A DNA stretch of 12,924 nt from Candidatus Uhrbacteria bacterium (GTDB lineage Bacteria > Patescibacteriota > Patescibacteriia > UBA9934 > GWF2-40-263): positions 1 to 12,924 of the forward strand of contig CAIKXH010000101.1 in the NCBI GenBank assembly GCA_903831335.1, in the 5' to 3' direction. Below the pieces are notes generated by a model. It was given only the letters and a program-made list of their open reading frames with translations, ran no database searches and had not been told where the DNA came from. A program made the translations under genes and the position numbers. This document shows positions 1 to 7,336 of the stretch, piece by piece. The stretch's first letter is position 1. Each line of letters begins with the position of its first letter.

Positions 1-123
1 AATCAAGTGTGTAAGGACGCAAAAATCGAAGGGTATCCAACATGGGTATTTAAGGATGGAACTCGTGTAAGCGGTCAGCAGAAGTTGGAGGACCTAGGAA
101 AGAAAGCGGAATGTGTTTTGTGA
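1..123 (+). CDS. C-terminal end of a thioredoxin-fold protein (partial, 5' end outside window)
   Basis: Frame 1 is open from the first base to a TGA at 121-123 and gives the last 40 residues of a protein. The piece contains C-K-D-A-K-I-E-G-Y-P-T-W-V-F followed by a G...L..L tail, which matches the end of the thioredoxin-like domain fused to, or paired with, bacterial VKOR enzymes: the cis-proline in YPTW and a late cysteine at residue 38 of the fragment. In that family the domain carries a CXXC pair that passes disulfides to exported substrates; the CXXC would lie upstream of the window, so it cannot be checked. A VKOR gene follows 102 bases downstream, which supports a split VKOR/thioredoxin pair. 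A general thioredoxin or DsbA-like protein is the alternative. The family call rests on a short fragment. Confidence 0.72.
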   Translation, partial: NQVCKDAKIEGYPTWVFKDGTRVSGQQKLEDLGKKAECVL

Positions 124-225
124 AGGCAAGAGAGGCTTGAGAGGCAATAAAGGCTTGAGAGGCCGAAGAAAGATATTTTCTTACTCCCCCCTTTCTACTT
201 TCTACTTACTACTCTCTACTTTTTT
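124..225. repeat. Spacer with two 13-base direct repeats and a pyrimidine tract
   Basis: This spacer has two different halves. The left part is purine-rich and contains the exact 13-mer AGGCTTGAGAGGC twice, at 133-145 and 151-163, with an 18-base period. The right part, about 177-225, is almost pure pyrimidine with repeated CTAC units and runs straight into the VKOR start codon. It resembles the tract just before the pilin-like gene at 11518. No Shine-Dalgarno site is visible. The arms are not strongly complementary here, unlike the related spacers at 4805-4878 and 10916-11022. Function is unknown. Confidence 0.55.
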
Positions 226-696
226 ATGAAAAACCTTTTACATTGGATGATGGGATTTGCGATTGTTGGAATCGTATTATCGTCCTATGCTTTTCTTCAC
301 AATCGTGGATTTGCATCAGGAAGTATTTGCACCATCAATGCCACAATTAACTGTGATGTTGTAAACAAAGGTCCGTTCTCAGAATTTTTTGGCGTACCCG
401 TTGCGCTCATAGGGGTGATTGGCTATGTGTTTTTGCTAATCGGAACCATTCTGAAAAGAAAGACTCCTGAGGATCGAATATTGACTCTGTTTCTGTTTGC
501 GATCGCTTATGGTGGACTTGGGTTCAGTTTGTATCTGACAGCGATTGAGGCAACGATTTTGCACGCTTGGTGTCTGATCTGTATTGGCTCACAGCTTATG
601 ATGCTTGCATTCGCTGTATTTGTGAGTCTGATCGCTTACAAAGAAAATCATTTTAGTCCGATAAGAGCTTGGTTCAAAAAATTGATTCGTCGCTAA
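226..696 (+). CDS. VKOR family membrane protein (disulfide-forming oxidoreductase)
   Basis: A 156-residue integral membrane protein with four or five hydrophobic segments (about 8-26, 56-76, 85-106 and 112-137). It has the full set of VKOR residues: the loop pair C35 and C43, S52 just after it, and the quinone-side redox motif C116-L-I-C119 in the fourth helix. Bacterial VKOR takes the place of DsbB: it reoxidises a thioredoxin-like partner and passes electrons to membrane quinone, so exported proteins gain disulfide bonds. Length fits a stand-alone VKOR domain, with the thioredoxin domain encoded just upstream rather than fused. The ATG at 226 is the natural start, as the first helix follows at once. 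The next gene begins 11 bases after its TAA, suggesting co-transcription. The family call is firm; the substrates are inferred. Confidence 0.93.
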   Translation: MKNLLHWMMGFAIVGIVLSSYAFLHNRGFASGSICTINATINCDVVNKGPFSEFFGVPVALIGVIGYVFLLIGTILKRKTPEDRILTLFLFAIAYGGLGFSLYLTAIEATILHAWCLICIGSQLMMLAFAVFVSLIAYKENHFSPIRAWFKKLIRR

Positions 697-707
697 TCAC
701 GATTGTT

Positions 708-2072
708 ATGAAAATTTCTTTTTACGGCGCCGCAGAAGAAGTGACAGGTTCTTGTCATTTGCTTACATGTCTTGATGCACAAAATGTTGAACGTCGTATT
801 TTGATTGATTGCGGCATGTTTCAAGGGGAGCAGTTGTGTGCAACAAAAAACAAAAAGCCATTCGCGTTTGATTCATCGAATATCGACGGCGTGTTTGTAA
901 CGCATCCTCACGCAGATCACACGGGGCGATTGCCTGTCTTGGTGAAATCCGGATATAAAGGAACGATTTACATGACAGAACCGTGTTTCAGTTTAACAAA
1001 GCTCGTGCTTGAGGATGCACATCACATCATGGTTGAGGATTCAGAAAAATGTGGGAGTGAAGTTTTGTATGATCTGGAAGATTTGATTGGTGTTTTCGAG
1101 CAGGCAAAACCCGTTTCATATCATGAGGCGATCGAACTCGCTCCTGGAGTAAGTGTTATGTTTCACGATGCTGGGCATGTGCTTGGTTCTGCATACATAA
1201 CGGTTGAAGCAGAAGGAAAGCGCGTTGTGTTTTCGGGAGATATTGGAAATGATGATGTTCCTATCTTGCCGCCAACAGATCCCATCTCACATGCAGATGT
1301 TGTGGTTTGCGAATCAACGTACGGCCACAGAGTTCATGAAGATCCAGCTACGCGTTCATCTTTGTTGCGTGCGGCCATGGAAGAGACATTGCGTGAAAAT
1401 GGCGTTTTGCTTATCCCTGCATTCTCTATTGAGCGCACACAGGAATTGTTGTATGAAATGGATTTAATTTTGAGAGATTTAAAAACATCAGAACCTATTT
1501 ATCTTGATAGCCCAATGGCGATTAAGGCAACGCAGCTTTATCGGGATTTCAAAGGATATCTTAGATTCCAATCGCCGATTCTAGAAGAGCCAGACCGCGA
1601 CTTCTTCTCATTTCCAAACTTACATGAAACATTGTCCGTGGATGCATCTAAGCAGATCAACGATGCACCCGCACCAAAAATTATTATCGCAGGTTCAGGA
1701 ATGATGAACGGCGGCCGTATCATGCACCATCTCACTCGTTACCTTCCAAATGGGAACACAACCATTTTGGTTGTGGGATATCAGGCAGCGGGAACCATTG
1801 GTCGTCAAATTTTTGAGGGAGCAAAACATGTAAGGATTTATGGACAGAACGTTGATGTACGCGCAAAGATTCAAGGAATCGGTGCATTCTCCGCGCACGG
1901 AGATCAAAATAAACTCACACGTTGGATGAAGCCAGAAGATGGTGTCATGCCAAAGAAGATTTTTCTTGTGCACGGAGATGAAGATGCAAAGATTGAATTT
2001 GCAGAGCATCTTCGAAAAGAATTAAAGACGGAAGTTGTGATTCCAAACGAAGGAATGACGGTTGATGTGTAA
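708..2072 (+). CDS. Beta-CASP metallo-beta-lactamase-fold ribonuclease (YSH1/CPSF73-like)
   Basis: A 454-residue protein of the RNA-processing beta-CASP branch of the metallo-beta-lactamase fold. The metal-binding motifs are complete: H66-P-H68-A-D70-H71 (motif 2), H157 in DAGHVLGSA (motif 3) and D178 in FSGDIGN (motif 4), with the linking ESTYGHR at about 202-208. The beta-CASP cap has motif A at D267 (YLDSPM), motif B at H340 after AGSGMMNGGR, the SAHGD histidine H397, and motif C at H422 (LVHGDE). Such enzymes cut or trim RNA with two zinc ions. The start is placed at 708 because MKISFYG is the canonical first strand; an in-frame GTG at 669 would overlap the VKOR gene and add 13 unrelated residues. 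Endo- versus exonuclease activity cannot be told from sequence. A perfect terminator follows the stop codon. Confidence 0.93.
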   Translation: MKISFYGAAEEVTGSCHLLTCLDAQNVERRILIDCGMFQGEQLCATKNKKPFAFDSSNIDGVFVTHPHADHTGRLPVLVKSGYKGTIYMTEPCFSLTKLVLEDAHHIMVEDSEKCGSEVLYDLEDLIGVFEQAKPVSYHEAIELAPGVSVMFHDAGHVLGSAYITVEAEGKRVVFSGDIGNDDVPILPPTDPISHADVVVCESTYGHRVHEDPATRSSLLRAAMEETLRENGVLLIPAFSIERTQELLYEMDLILRDLKTSEPIYLDSPMAIKATQLYRDFKGYLRFQSPILEEPDRDFFSFPNLHETLSVDASKQINDAPAPKIIIAGSGMMNGGRIMHHLTRYLPNGNTTILVVGYQAAGTIGRQIFEGAKHVRIYGQNVDVRAKIQGIGAFSAHGDQNKLTRWMKPEDGVMPKKIFLVHGDEDAKIEFAEHLRKELKTEVVIPNEGMTVDV

Positions 2073-2081
2073 TGAAAATGT

Positions 2082-2116
2082 GTAGGGGTGGCTCGCGAGA
2101 CACCCCTACTTTTATT
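2082..2116 (+). terminator. Intrinsic terminator after the beta-CASP gene
   Basis: A perfect 9-bp stem, GTAGGGGTG (2082-2090) with CACCCCTAC (2101-2109), encloses a 10-base loop and is followed by TTTTATT. It begins 9 bases after the stop codon. An in-frame GTG at 2088 that could extend the next reading frame lies inside this stem, which is a strong reason to reject that upstream start. Confidence 0.85.
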
Positions 2117-2147
2117 GTCCGCCCTGTTCTATTTCTTCGATATCGGT

Positions 2148-2153
2148 TACACT
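2148..2153 (+). promoter_or_regulatory. Possible -10 element for the SNF2 helicase gene
   Basis: TACACT lies 9 bases before the ATG at 2163 and downstream of the terminator at 2082-2116, so a new promoter is needed about here. No good -35 hexamer is seen 17 bases upstream. If used, the transcript would start within a few bases of the start codon (leaderless). Confidence 0.35.
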
Positions 2154-2162
2154 CCGGCAAAT

Positions 2163-4802
2163 ATGTCTTTATTTGAGCCACAATTGTTGCGCTCCGTCTC
2201 TTCACAAGAGTCTTTTCGGCGTGGAAAGCATTATGTGGATGATGGTTCTGTGGTGCAAATTGAGCTAGAACGCTTGCCATCGGGGTCTATTCGGGTGACC
2301 GGAACCGTGTATGGAAGTTATGCGTATCACCCAACGTTTACCGTATCAGAAAGTGGTAAAGAGGTATTGTCTCACGAGTGTGATTGTCGGTTTCGTGAAG
2401 AAGGTGCCTGTAAACATGTGGTGGCATTAGGGCTTGTGGCTGCACGCAGATCCGTTGTCTCATCGAAAAGCTCTCAAAAGAAGAAGAGTTCTGCGGAATC
2501 AGATCTGCAAAAAACATTGCGTGAACACGCGGCAAGTCGTGGAGTAAATGCGGATTCTGAATCTTTTGGAAATGCAGCCATGCATTTAGAAAAATTACAG
2601 GTTGGTCGCGGCATATCTGGATTAAAACACGTGCCACGTGTTCGGCGCGAGGAGCATATTCTTGATCGCATCGAACTTGCATTTACCTATGATCATGAAC
2701 TCGATTTAATCCGTGTCGAAGCGTCGGCCGTCTATGGTCCGATTATTTATCCGATCGAGCAGGGGAGTGTGTTACGTGGCGCAGAAGATTCTTTACACAC
2801 CGCGCTCAGAGACTGGAGAGAAGAACATCAGGCTCGTGTAGATTTGGAAGCAAATGGATTTAGACAATCTGGAAAAGGAATTTTTGAATTGTCCGCAGAG
2901 CATGCGTTTGCTTTTTTGCGCCTCGGACTTTTGGATCTTTCAAAGTCGTATCAAATTCGTGCAGATGATGCGTTTGATCAGATCGCTCATATTCAAGAAC
3001 AAGAGATTTCTTCCGAGTGGAATTTTCAGGAAGGATCCGGAGAAGATTGGCTATCGTTCTCGGTAAACTGGGCGTGTGCGGATCGTCCGTTGTCTTCTGT
3101 AGAAATCGAGCGCCTCGCAAATGGATATGAACAATTTGTGCGCGCTGCAGACGGTTCGTTTATTGAAATTAAAAATCGCGCAGATCTTCAGGGGGTCATC
3201 CGATTAACAGAAGAAGGGTCTTTATCAAAAAACGGAACACACAAACTTTCTCGCGCACGTGCGATCGAGCTTGCATTGCGCGCAAGTGAAAATCAACTCG
3301 TTCGATTATCTGATACATCTGAGTCGATCACTTCATTTTTGAAAGACGCAAAAGAAGGAAAGCTTGCAGAGTTGCCAAATATTCCAAAAAAGATTGCAGG
3401 TGCATTGCGTCCATATCAAAAAGACGGAGTCGCTTGGGCGATGTTTTTGCGAAAATACAAATTCGGTGGTGTGCTTGCCGACGACATGGGACTTGGAAAA
3501 ACACTTCAAACGCTCGCGGTCATTTCAACGGACCGATCGGCAAATGCGGGTCCGTCACTCGTGATTTGTCCAAAAACACTTATCTCTATTTGGATTGCGG
3601 AAGCGAAGAGATTCACTCCAAACCTTTCGGTTGTGGCTGTTGAAGGAACCGCAAAGGAGCGAGAACAGATTTTGAAAAAGGCGAAATCGAAGGATGTTCT
3701 CGTGACATCGTATTCTTTGTTTCAAAGAGATGTAAAAGAGTATCAATCCATTCCTTTGTATTATGCGATTTTGGATGAAGCTCAGTATGTAAAAAATAGT
3801 AAGACCGCAACTGCACTTGCTGTGAAGTTGCTTCAGGCGAAACACAGACTCGCGCTCACAGGAACGCCGCTTGAAAACGGTGTGCATGAACTTTGGTCGC
3901 TTTTTGATTTTCTCATGCCAGGACTACTTGGAAATCACACATCATTTCGTTTTGAATTCGAGCGACCGATTCGTGAGAGAGCAGATGTTGATGCACTTCA
4001 GAATCTCAAACGTCGTGTAAAACCATTTCTTCTTCGTCGCACAAAAGAATCGGTTGCACCAGAACTTCCTCCGCGTGTCGAACAGACAGATTGGTGTGAG
4101 CTCACGCAAACACAAGCTGCGCTGTATGCCGACGTTCTTGCCTCTGTTCGTGCAGACGTTATAGAAGCCGTGGAGAAAAAAGGGTTTGCGCGTTCTCGCA
4201 TTGAAATCCTCGCTGCGCTCACAAAATTGCGCCAAGTTTGTAATCATCCCGCACTCGTTGATAAACGATTATCGAAGGGTGAAGATGTTTCTGGAAAGCT
4301 CGCCTATGCGCTCGAGCTAGTTCGCGAGGCTGCAGACGGCGGACATAAAATTTTGTTGTTCAGTCAATTTACCTCCATGCTAGATTTGATTCGCCCTGAG
4401 CTCGATCGGATGTCCATCGGACATGTGACCATTGAAGGAAAGACACGCAATCGTGCTGAGGTGATTGAAAAATTCAAAACAGATCCAAACACGTCTGTCT
4501 TTCTTATGTCGCTCAAAGCGGCTGGAACAGGACTCACACTTACGGAAGCCGATACGGTCATTTTGTATGATCCATGGTGGAATCCAATGGTGGAGCGTCA
4601 GGCAATGGATCGTGCGCATCGTATTGGACAAACAAAATCTGTGAACGTGCATAAACTTGTAACAAAGGGAACGATCGAGGAACGTGTTTTATCGCTTCAA
4701 GAAAAAAAGAAATCTATTTTCGATGCGGTTGTGTCTGACACAGCCGAAGGATTTAAAGATCTGACATGGGAGGATGTTCAGGGGTTGTTTGGGGAAGGAT
4801 AG
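2163..4802 (+). CDS. SWIM zinc-finger and SNF2-family helicase-like ATPase
   Basis: An 879-residue protein of the bacterial SNF2 type (RapA/Rad54-like translocases). The N-terminal part holds a SWIM zinc finger, C73-D-C75-x7-C83-K-H85, then a Lys/Ser-rich linker and a long middle region of unclear fold. The C-terminal half is the motor: motif I DDMGLGKT at 440-447, motif II DEAQ at 538-541, motif III LTGTPLEN at 565-572, and motif VI QAMDRAHRIGQ at 813-823. Proteins with this layout use ATP to move on double-stranded DNA and remodel protein-DNA complexes; true strand unwinding is not expected. The start is set at ATG 2163, where the conserved SLFEPQLL..S..S..RG..Y opening of SWIM-SNF2 proteins begins. 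Longer readings to 2088 start inside a terminator. The partner it remodels (for example RNA polymerase) is unknown. Confidence 0.92.
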   Translation: MSLFEPQLLRSVSSQESFRRGKHYVDDGSVVQIELERLPSGSIRVTGTVYGSYAYHPTFTVSESGKEVLSHECDCRFREEGACKHVVALGLVAARRSVVSSKSSQKKKSSAESDLQKTLREHAASRGVNADSESFGNAAMHLEKLQVGRGISGLKHVPRVRREEHILDRIELAFTYDHELDLIRVEASAVYGPIIYPIEQGSVLRGAEDSLHTALRDWREEHQARVDLEANGFRQSGKGIFELSAEHAFAFLRLGLLDLSKSYQIRADDAFDQIAHIQEQEISSEWNFQEGSGEDWLSFSVNWACADRPLSSVEIERLANGYEQFVRAADGSFIEIKNRADLQGVIRLTEEGSLSKNGTHKLSRARAIELALRASENQLVRLSDTSESITSFLKDAKEGKLAELPNIPKKIAGALRPYQKDGVAWAMFLRKYKFGGVLADDMGLGKTLQTLAVISTDRSANAGPSLVICPKTLISIWIAEAKRFTPNLSVVAVEGTAKEREQILKKAKSKDVLVTSYSLFQRDVKEYQSIPLYYAILDEAQYVKNSKTATALAVKLLQAKHRLALTGTPLENGVHELWSLFDFLMPGLLGNHTSFRFEFERPIRERADVDALQNLKRRVKPFLLRRTKESVAPELPPRVEQTDWCELTQTQAALYADVLASVRADVIEAVEKKGFARSRIEILAALTKLRQVCNHPALVDKRLSKGEDVSGKLAYALELVREAADGGHKILLFSQFTSMLDLIRPELDRMSIGHVTIEGKTRNRAEVIEKFKTDPNTSVFLMSLKAAGTGLTLTEADTVILYDPWWNPMVERQAMDRAHRIGQTKSVNVHKLVTKGTIEERVLSLQEKKKSIFDAVVSDTAEGFKDLTWEDVQGLFGEG

Positions 4803-4812
4803 TAAGTAGCTG

Positions 4813-4878
4813 GTAGCGAGTAGTGGGTAGTGAGGTTTTAAAAAACGTTTTTCAGAACCTTTCTACTCGCTACTTTTT
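4813..4878 (+). terminator. Long two-part hairpin with T-tract after the SNF2 gene
   Basis: The outer arms GTAGCGAGTAG (4813-4823) and CTACTCGCTAC (4863-4873) pair perfectly over 11 bp and are followed by TTTTT. Inside, AGGTTTT (4833-4839) pairs with AGAACCT (4854-4860) with one G-T wobble, and the tip AAAAACGTTTTT is self-complementary. The T-tract makes it a likely terminator for the helicase gene. The purine-left/pyrimidine-right design and the 16-mer AGTAGCTGGTAGCGAG at 4805-4820 are shared with the spacer at 11417-11515. Confidence 0.7.
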
Positions 4879-4939
4879 ATATTTCTCGAACTTGTCGAGA
4901 GACTGACACGTGCGGGTTTTCGACAAGCTCAAACAATAA
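4879..4939 (-). repeat. REP-like inverted-repeat element, copy 1 (61 bp)
   Basis: This element matches the reverse complement of 9301-9364. The left 26 bases differ at only one position and the right 25 bases are identical, while the centres (10 and 13 bases) are unrelated. Its two ends are inverted repeats built on GARCTTGTCGA / TCGACAAGCTC, so it can fold into a hairpin. It sits between convergent genes. Conserved ends with a free centre suggest a mobile or structurally selected palindromic element of the REP or small MITE kind; no transposase is in the window. Confidence 0.75.
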
Positions 4940-4960
4940 GTGAGCGAGAAGTGTTTAGCA

Positions 4961-4988
4961 AAAGAAAAAACGTCCGCGAGGGGACGTT
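4961..4988 (-). terminator. Intrinsic terminator of the zinc-ribbon gene (minus strand)
   Basis: Read on the minus strand, AACGTCC and GGACGTT form a perfect 7-bp stem with a 6-base loop, followed by TTTTTTC. On the plus strand the arms are at 4969-4975 and 4982-4988, with the A-run just to the left. The stem overlaps the TAA stop codon (4987-4989), so termination and the coding end are merged. Confidence 0.85.
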
Positions 4989-5424
4989 AGGCGCTTGGTT
5001 CTTTCGTAATGTATACGGGGGTGAGGCAGTCGTTACAGTACAGGAAGATTGTGCGCTTGTGATGCTGTGAATCGCGACCTCCAAATGGTCTCCATTCATC
5101 TTCAGCAGAGGCACGATGAGTCCGACCTTCTTTCAAAGAATCATTTTCGCACACAGGACACGTGGTTGGTTTTGTGTCTGGTTGGGTGAAACCATTCAAC
5201 TTATTTTCAATGATTGGCCAAATGCTTTGCCCTTCATCTGCTGCCGTAAACTTGAGACAACAGTTGGAGCAAACGAGTTCATTGACGACGTTGGTATCAG
5301 GTGTGCCACGGCCGCCGATTGCACCATCATTATATTTTGTGTGCTTGATGCGCACGAGTAGTTTGCCTTCATGGCAAACGGGGCATTCGACTCCGATCTT
5401 TTGTCCTGGGCGCTTCTTTGGCAT
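4987..5424 (-). CDS. Hypothetical protein with two zinc-ribbon-like cysteine knuckle sets
   Basis: A 145-residue soluble protein, not recognised as a named family. It has four CXXC-type knuckles that form two probable zinc ribbons: C14-P-V-C17 with C52-S-N-C55, and C89-P-V-C92 with C130-N-D-C133. Each ribbon ends in a short strand, and the second holds a long His/Arg-rich insertion (about 100-125, including WRPFGGRDSQHHKR). The repeated CPVC...C..C layout suggests internal duplication or two ribbon domains, as in small nucleic-acid-binding or transcription-linked proteins, but no function can be assigned. The start is secured by a strong Shine-Dalgarno site. It is the only clear minus-strand gene, transcribed alone, divergent from lepA and convergent with the SNF2 gene, with its own terminator. 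Confidence 0.85.
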   Translation of the reverse strand: MPKKRPGQKIGVECPVCHEGKLLVRIKHTKYNDGAIGGRGTPDTNVVNELVCSNCCLKFTAADEGQSIWPIIENKLNGFTQPDTKPTTCPVCENDSLKEGRTHRASAEDEWRPFGGRDSQHHKRTIFLYCNDCLTPVYITKEPSA

Positions 5425-5429
5425 GATTG

Positions 5430-5435
5430 CCTCCT
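5430..5435 (-). promoter_or_regulatory. Strong Shine-Dalgarno site of the zinc-ribbon gene
   Basis: On the minus strand AGGAGG lies 5 bases before the ATG (5424-5422). This is the full anti-16S complement at good spacing and fixes the start. It stands out because most plus-strand genes here have no recognisable ribosome binding site. Confidence 0.85.
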
Positions 5436-5498
5436 GTTGTTGATGTCGACCGGCACTTTTTCAGAAAAAATGAGAAAAGTCAATAGGAAGAACACGTC

Positions 5499-5527
5499 TC
5501 GACGAACCGTCGTATTTCCGCTACGAT
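5499..5527 (+). promoter_or_regulatory. Possible promoter of lepA
   Basis: TCGACG (5499-5504), a 17-base spacer and TACGAT (5522-5527) resemble a weak sigma-70 promoter; the -10 ends 10 bases before the lepA ATG, implying a leader of only a few bases. A short inverted repeat, CGACG-AAC-CGTCG (5500-5512), overlaps the -35 region and could be an operator or chance. The placement is inference. Confidence 0.35.
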
Positions 5528-5537
5528 ACACCTCGTT

Positions 5538-7328
5538 ATGAAAGATCTCTCGCACATCCGGAACTTCTGTATTATTGCCCATATTGACCACGGAAAGTCG
5601 ACCCTTTCGGATCGACTTTTGGAAATGACGGGAACCGTTGAGCATCGCAACATGAAAGCGCAGATTTTGGATTCCATGGATATTGAACGCGAGCGTGGAA
5701 TTACCATTAAACTTGCGCCAGCTCAAATGCAATACAAGGGATACACATTGAACTTGATCGATACTCCCGGTCACGTGGACTTTAACTATGAAGTTTCAAG
5801 GTCACTTGCGGCTGTGGAAGGTGCTGTGTTGCTCGTGGACTCTACACAAGGTGTGCAAGCGCAGACGATTGGAAATTTGTATCTTGCGCTTGATGAAGAG
5901 CTTGAGGTGATTCCTGTTTTGAATAAAATTGATTTGCCTGCTTCTGATGTTCCAAGACGCGCGCAAGAAATGATTAAGTTGATTGGGTGCGATGAATCAG
6001 AGATTTTGGCTGTGAGTGGAAAAACCGGATCAGGAGTTATGGAATTACTTGATCGCATCATTGAAAAAGTTCCACCACCTGTTGGAGATGTAAACGCACC
6101 ACTTCGCGCGCTTATTTTTGATTCGTTCTATGACGATTATCGTGGAGTCATGGCGTATGTTCGTGTGATTGATGGTTCTTTTAAGACAGGAGAAAAAATT
6201 CGATTCATGGCAACAGGTGCAGAGGTTGAAATTTTGGAAGTGGGAGCTGTGACACCTGGTGGCCGTGTTCCGCAAAAAGAACTTGAAACTGGACAGATTG
6301 GTTACGTTGTCACAGGACTCAAAACAATCGCACATTGTCGCGTGGGTGACACGATTACGCTTGCGGCGGCAAAGGTGGAATCACTTGGTGGATATCGTGA
6401 AGTGAAACCAATGGTGTTTGCGGGTGTGTTTCCAGCAGAAGGAGATAACTTTGGACGATTGCGTGAAGCGATTGAGCGTTTGAAATTGAATGATGCAGCT
6501 CTTGTGTATGAACCAGAGCATTCGCCTGCGTTAGGCTATGGTTTCCGTTGCGGACTTCTTGGAATGTTGCACATGGAAATTTTGAAAGAACGTTTGGAAC
6601 GCGAGTTCAACATTGAGCTTGTTGTTACTGTTCCGTCTGTTGCCTACAATGTGTTCAAAACAAAAGGGGATTCATTCATGATTAAGAGTCCGCTTGAACT
6701 TCCGGATCCGTCACACGTTGAGCATATCGAGGAACCATGGGTGACAGCAGACATTGTGACGCCAACCGATTATGTCGGTGGAGTAATGCAACTCGTGCAG
6801 GATCGTCGTGGAATTTATAAGAACACGGAATATCTTTCAGAGAACCGTGCCATTTTGCATTATGAAATCCCGCTCGCTATGGTGATTGTGGATTTTTACG
6901 ATAAACTGAAAAGTGTGACAGCAGGGTATGCATCACTGAACTATGATTTCAAGGATTATCGTGAGGCAGATGTTGTGAAGATGGATATTTTGGTCGCAGA
7001 AGAAGCTGTTGATGCGTTTGCAACGCTTGTGTATCGCAATGAAGCTGAGCGCGTTGGACGCCGAATCGTAAAGTCTTTGAAGGAATCCATTCCGCGTGAA
7101 AACTTTGTGATAAAATTGCAGGCAGCGATTGGTGGAAAGATTATTGCGTCTGAACAAATCTCTGCGGTAAGAAAAGATGTTACAGCTGGATTATATGGTG
7201 GAGACATCACACGTAAGCGCAAGCTTCTTGAGAAACAGAAGAAAGGAAAAGCCCGCATGTCAGAAATGGGCCGAGGCCGCGTCACCATCCCAACCGATGC
7301 GTATTTGAAAGTGTTAAAACGCGATTAG
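5538..7328 (+). CDS. lepA: Elongation factor 4 (LepA), ribosome back-translocating GTPase
   Basis: A 596-residue translational GTPase of normal LepA length. The GTP-binding motifs are intact: G1 AHIDHGKST (14-22), G2 RGITI (53-57), G3 DTPGH with the catalytic H79 (75-79), G4 NKID (129-132) and G5 SGKTG. Domain II, the EF-G-like domains III and V, and the LepA-specific C-terminal domain follow, ending in KQKKGKARM...V.IP..A.L.VLK as in the family. LepA binds stalled or misplaced ribosomes and affects back-translocation and 30S subunit biogenesis. The ATG at 5538 gives the canonical N-terminus (HIRNFCIIAHIDHGKST). It starts from a divergent 113-base gap shared with the zinc-ribbon gene. No key residue is missing. 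Confidence 0.98.
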   Translation: MKDLSHIRNFCIIAHIDHGKSTLSDRLLEMTGTVEHRNMKAQILDSMDIERERGITIKLAPAQMQYKGYTLNLIDTPGHVDFNYEVSRSLAAVEGAVLLVDSTQGVQAQTIGNLYLALDEELEVIPVLNKIDLPASDVPRRAQEMIKLIGCDESEILAVSGKTGSGVMELLDRIIEKVPPPVGDVNAPLRALIFDSFYDDYRGVMAYVRVIDGSFKTGEKIRFMATGAEVEILEVGAVTPGGRVPQKELETGQIGYVVTGLKTIAHCRVGDTITLAAAKVESLGGYREVKPMVFAGVFPAEGDNFGRLREAIERLKLNDAALVYEPEHSPALGYGFRCGLLGMLHMEILKERLEREFNIELVVTVPSVAYNVFKTKGDSFMIKSPLELPDPSHVEHIEEPWVTADIVTPTDYVGGVMQLVQDRRGIYKNTEYLSENRAILHYEIPLAMVIVDFYDKLKSVTAGYASLNYDFKDYREADVVKMDILVAEEAVDAFATLVYRNEAERVGRRIVKSLKESIPRENFVIKLQAAIGGKIIASEQISAVRKDVTAGLYGGDITRKRKLLEKQKKGKARMSEMGRGRVTIPTDAYLKVLKRD

Positions 7329-7336
7329 TTACTTAC

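Noticed and set aside
124..175. Short direct repeats that might be a CRISPR fragment
   Set aside because: There are only two 13-base copies with a 5-base gap, no array-like spacing and no cas gene.
669..707. GTG start for the beta-CASP gene overlapping the VKOR gene
   Set aside because: It adds 13 unrelated residues before the canonical MKISFYG strand; a start at 708 leaves a normal 11-base gap.
2088..2162. Upstream GTG extension of the SNF2 gene, giving 25 more residues
   Set aside because: The GTG lies inside the perfect stem of the terminator at 2082-2116, and the extra residues do not resemble the family; the known opening begins at 2163.
2163..4802. SNF2 helicase plus neighbouring nuclease as a phage-defence island (DISARM-like or similar)
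   Set aside because: A terminator separates the beta-CASP nuclease from the helicase, no methylase or other defence gene is present, and SWIM-SNF2 proteins are common housekeeping remodellers.
5116..5443. Plus-strand open frames opposite the zinc-ribbon gene
   Set aside because: They are antisense shadows with no recognisable domain, while the minus-strand frame has paired CXXC motifs, a strong ribosome site and a terminator.
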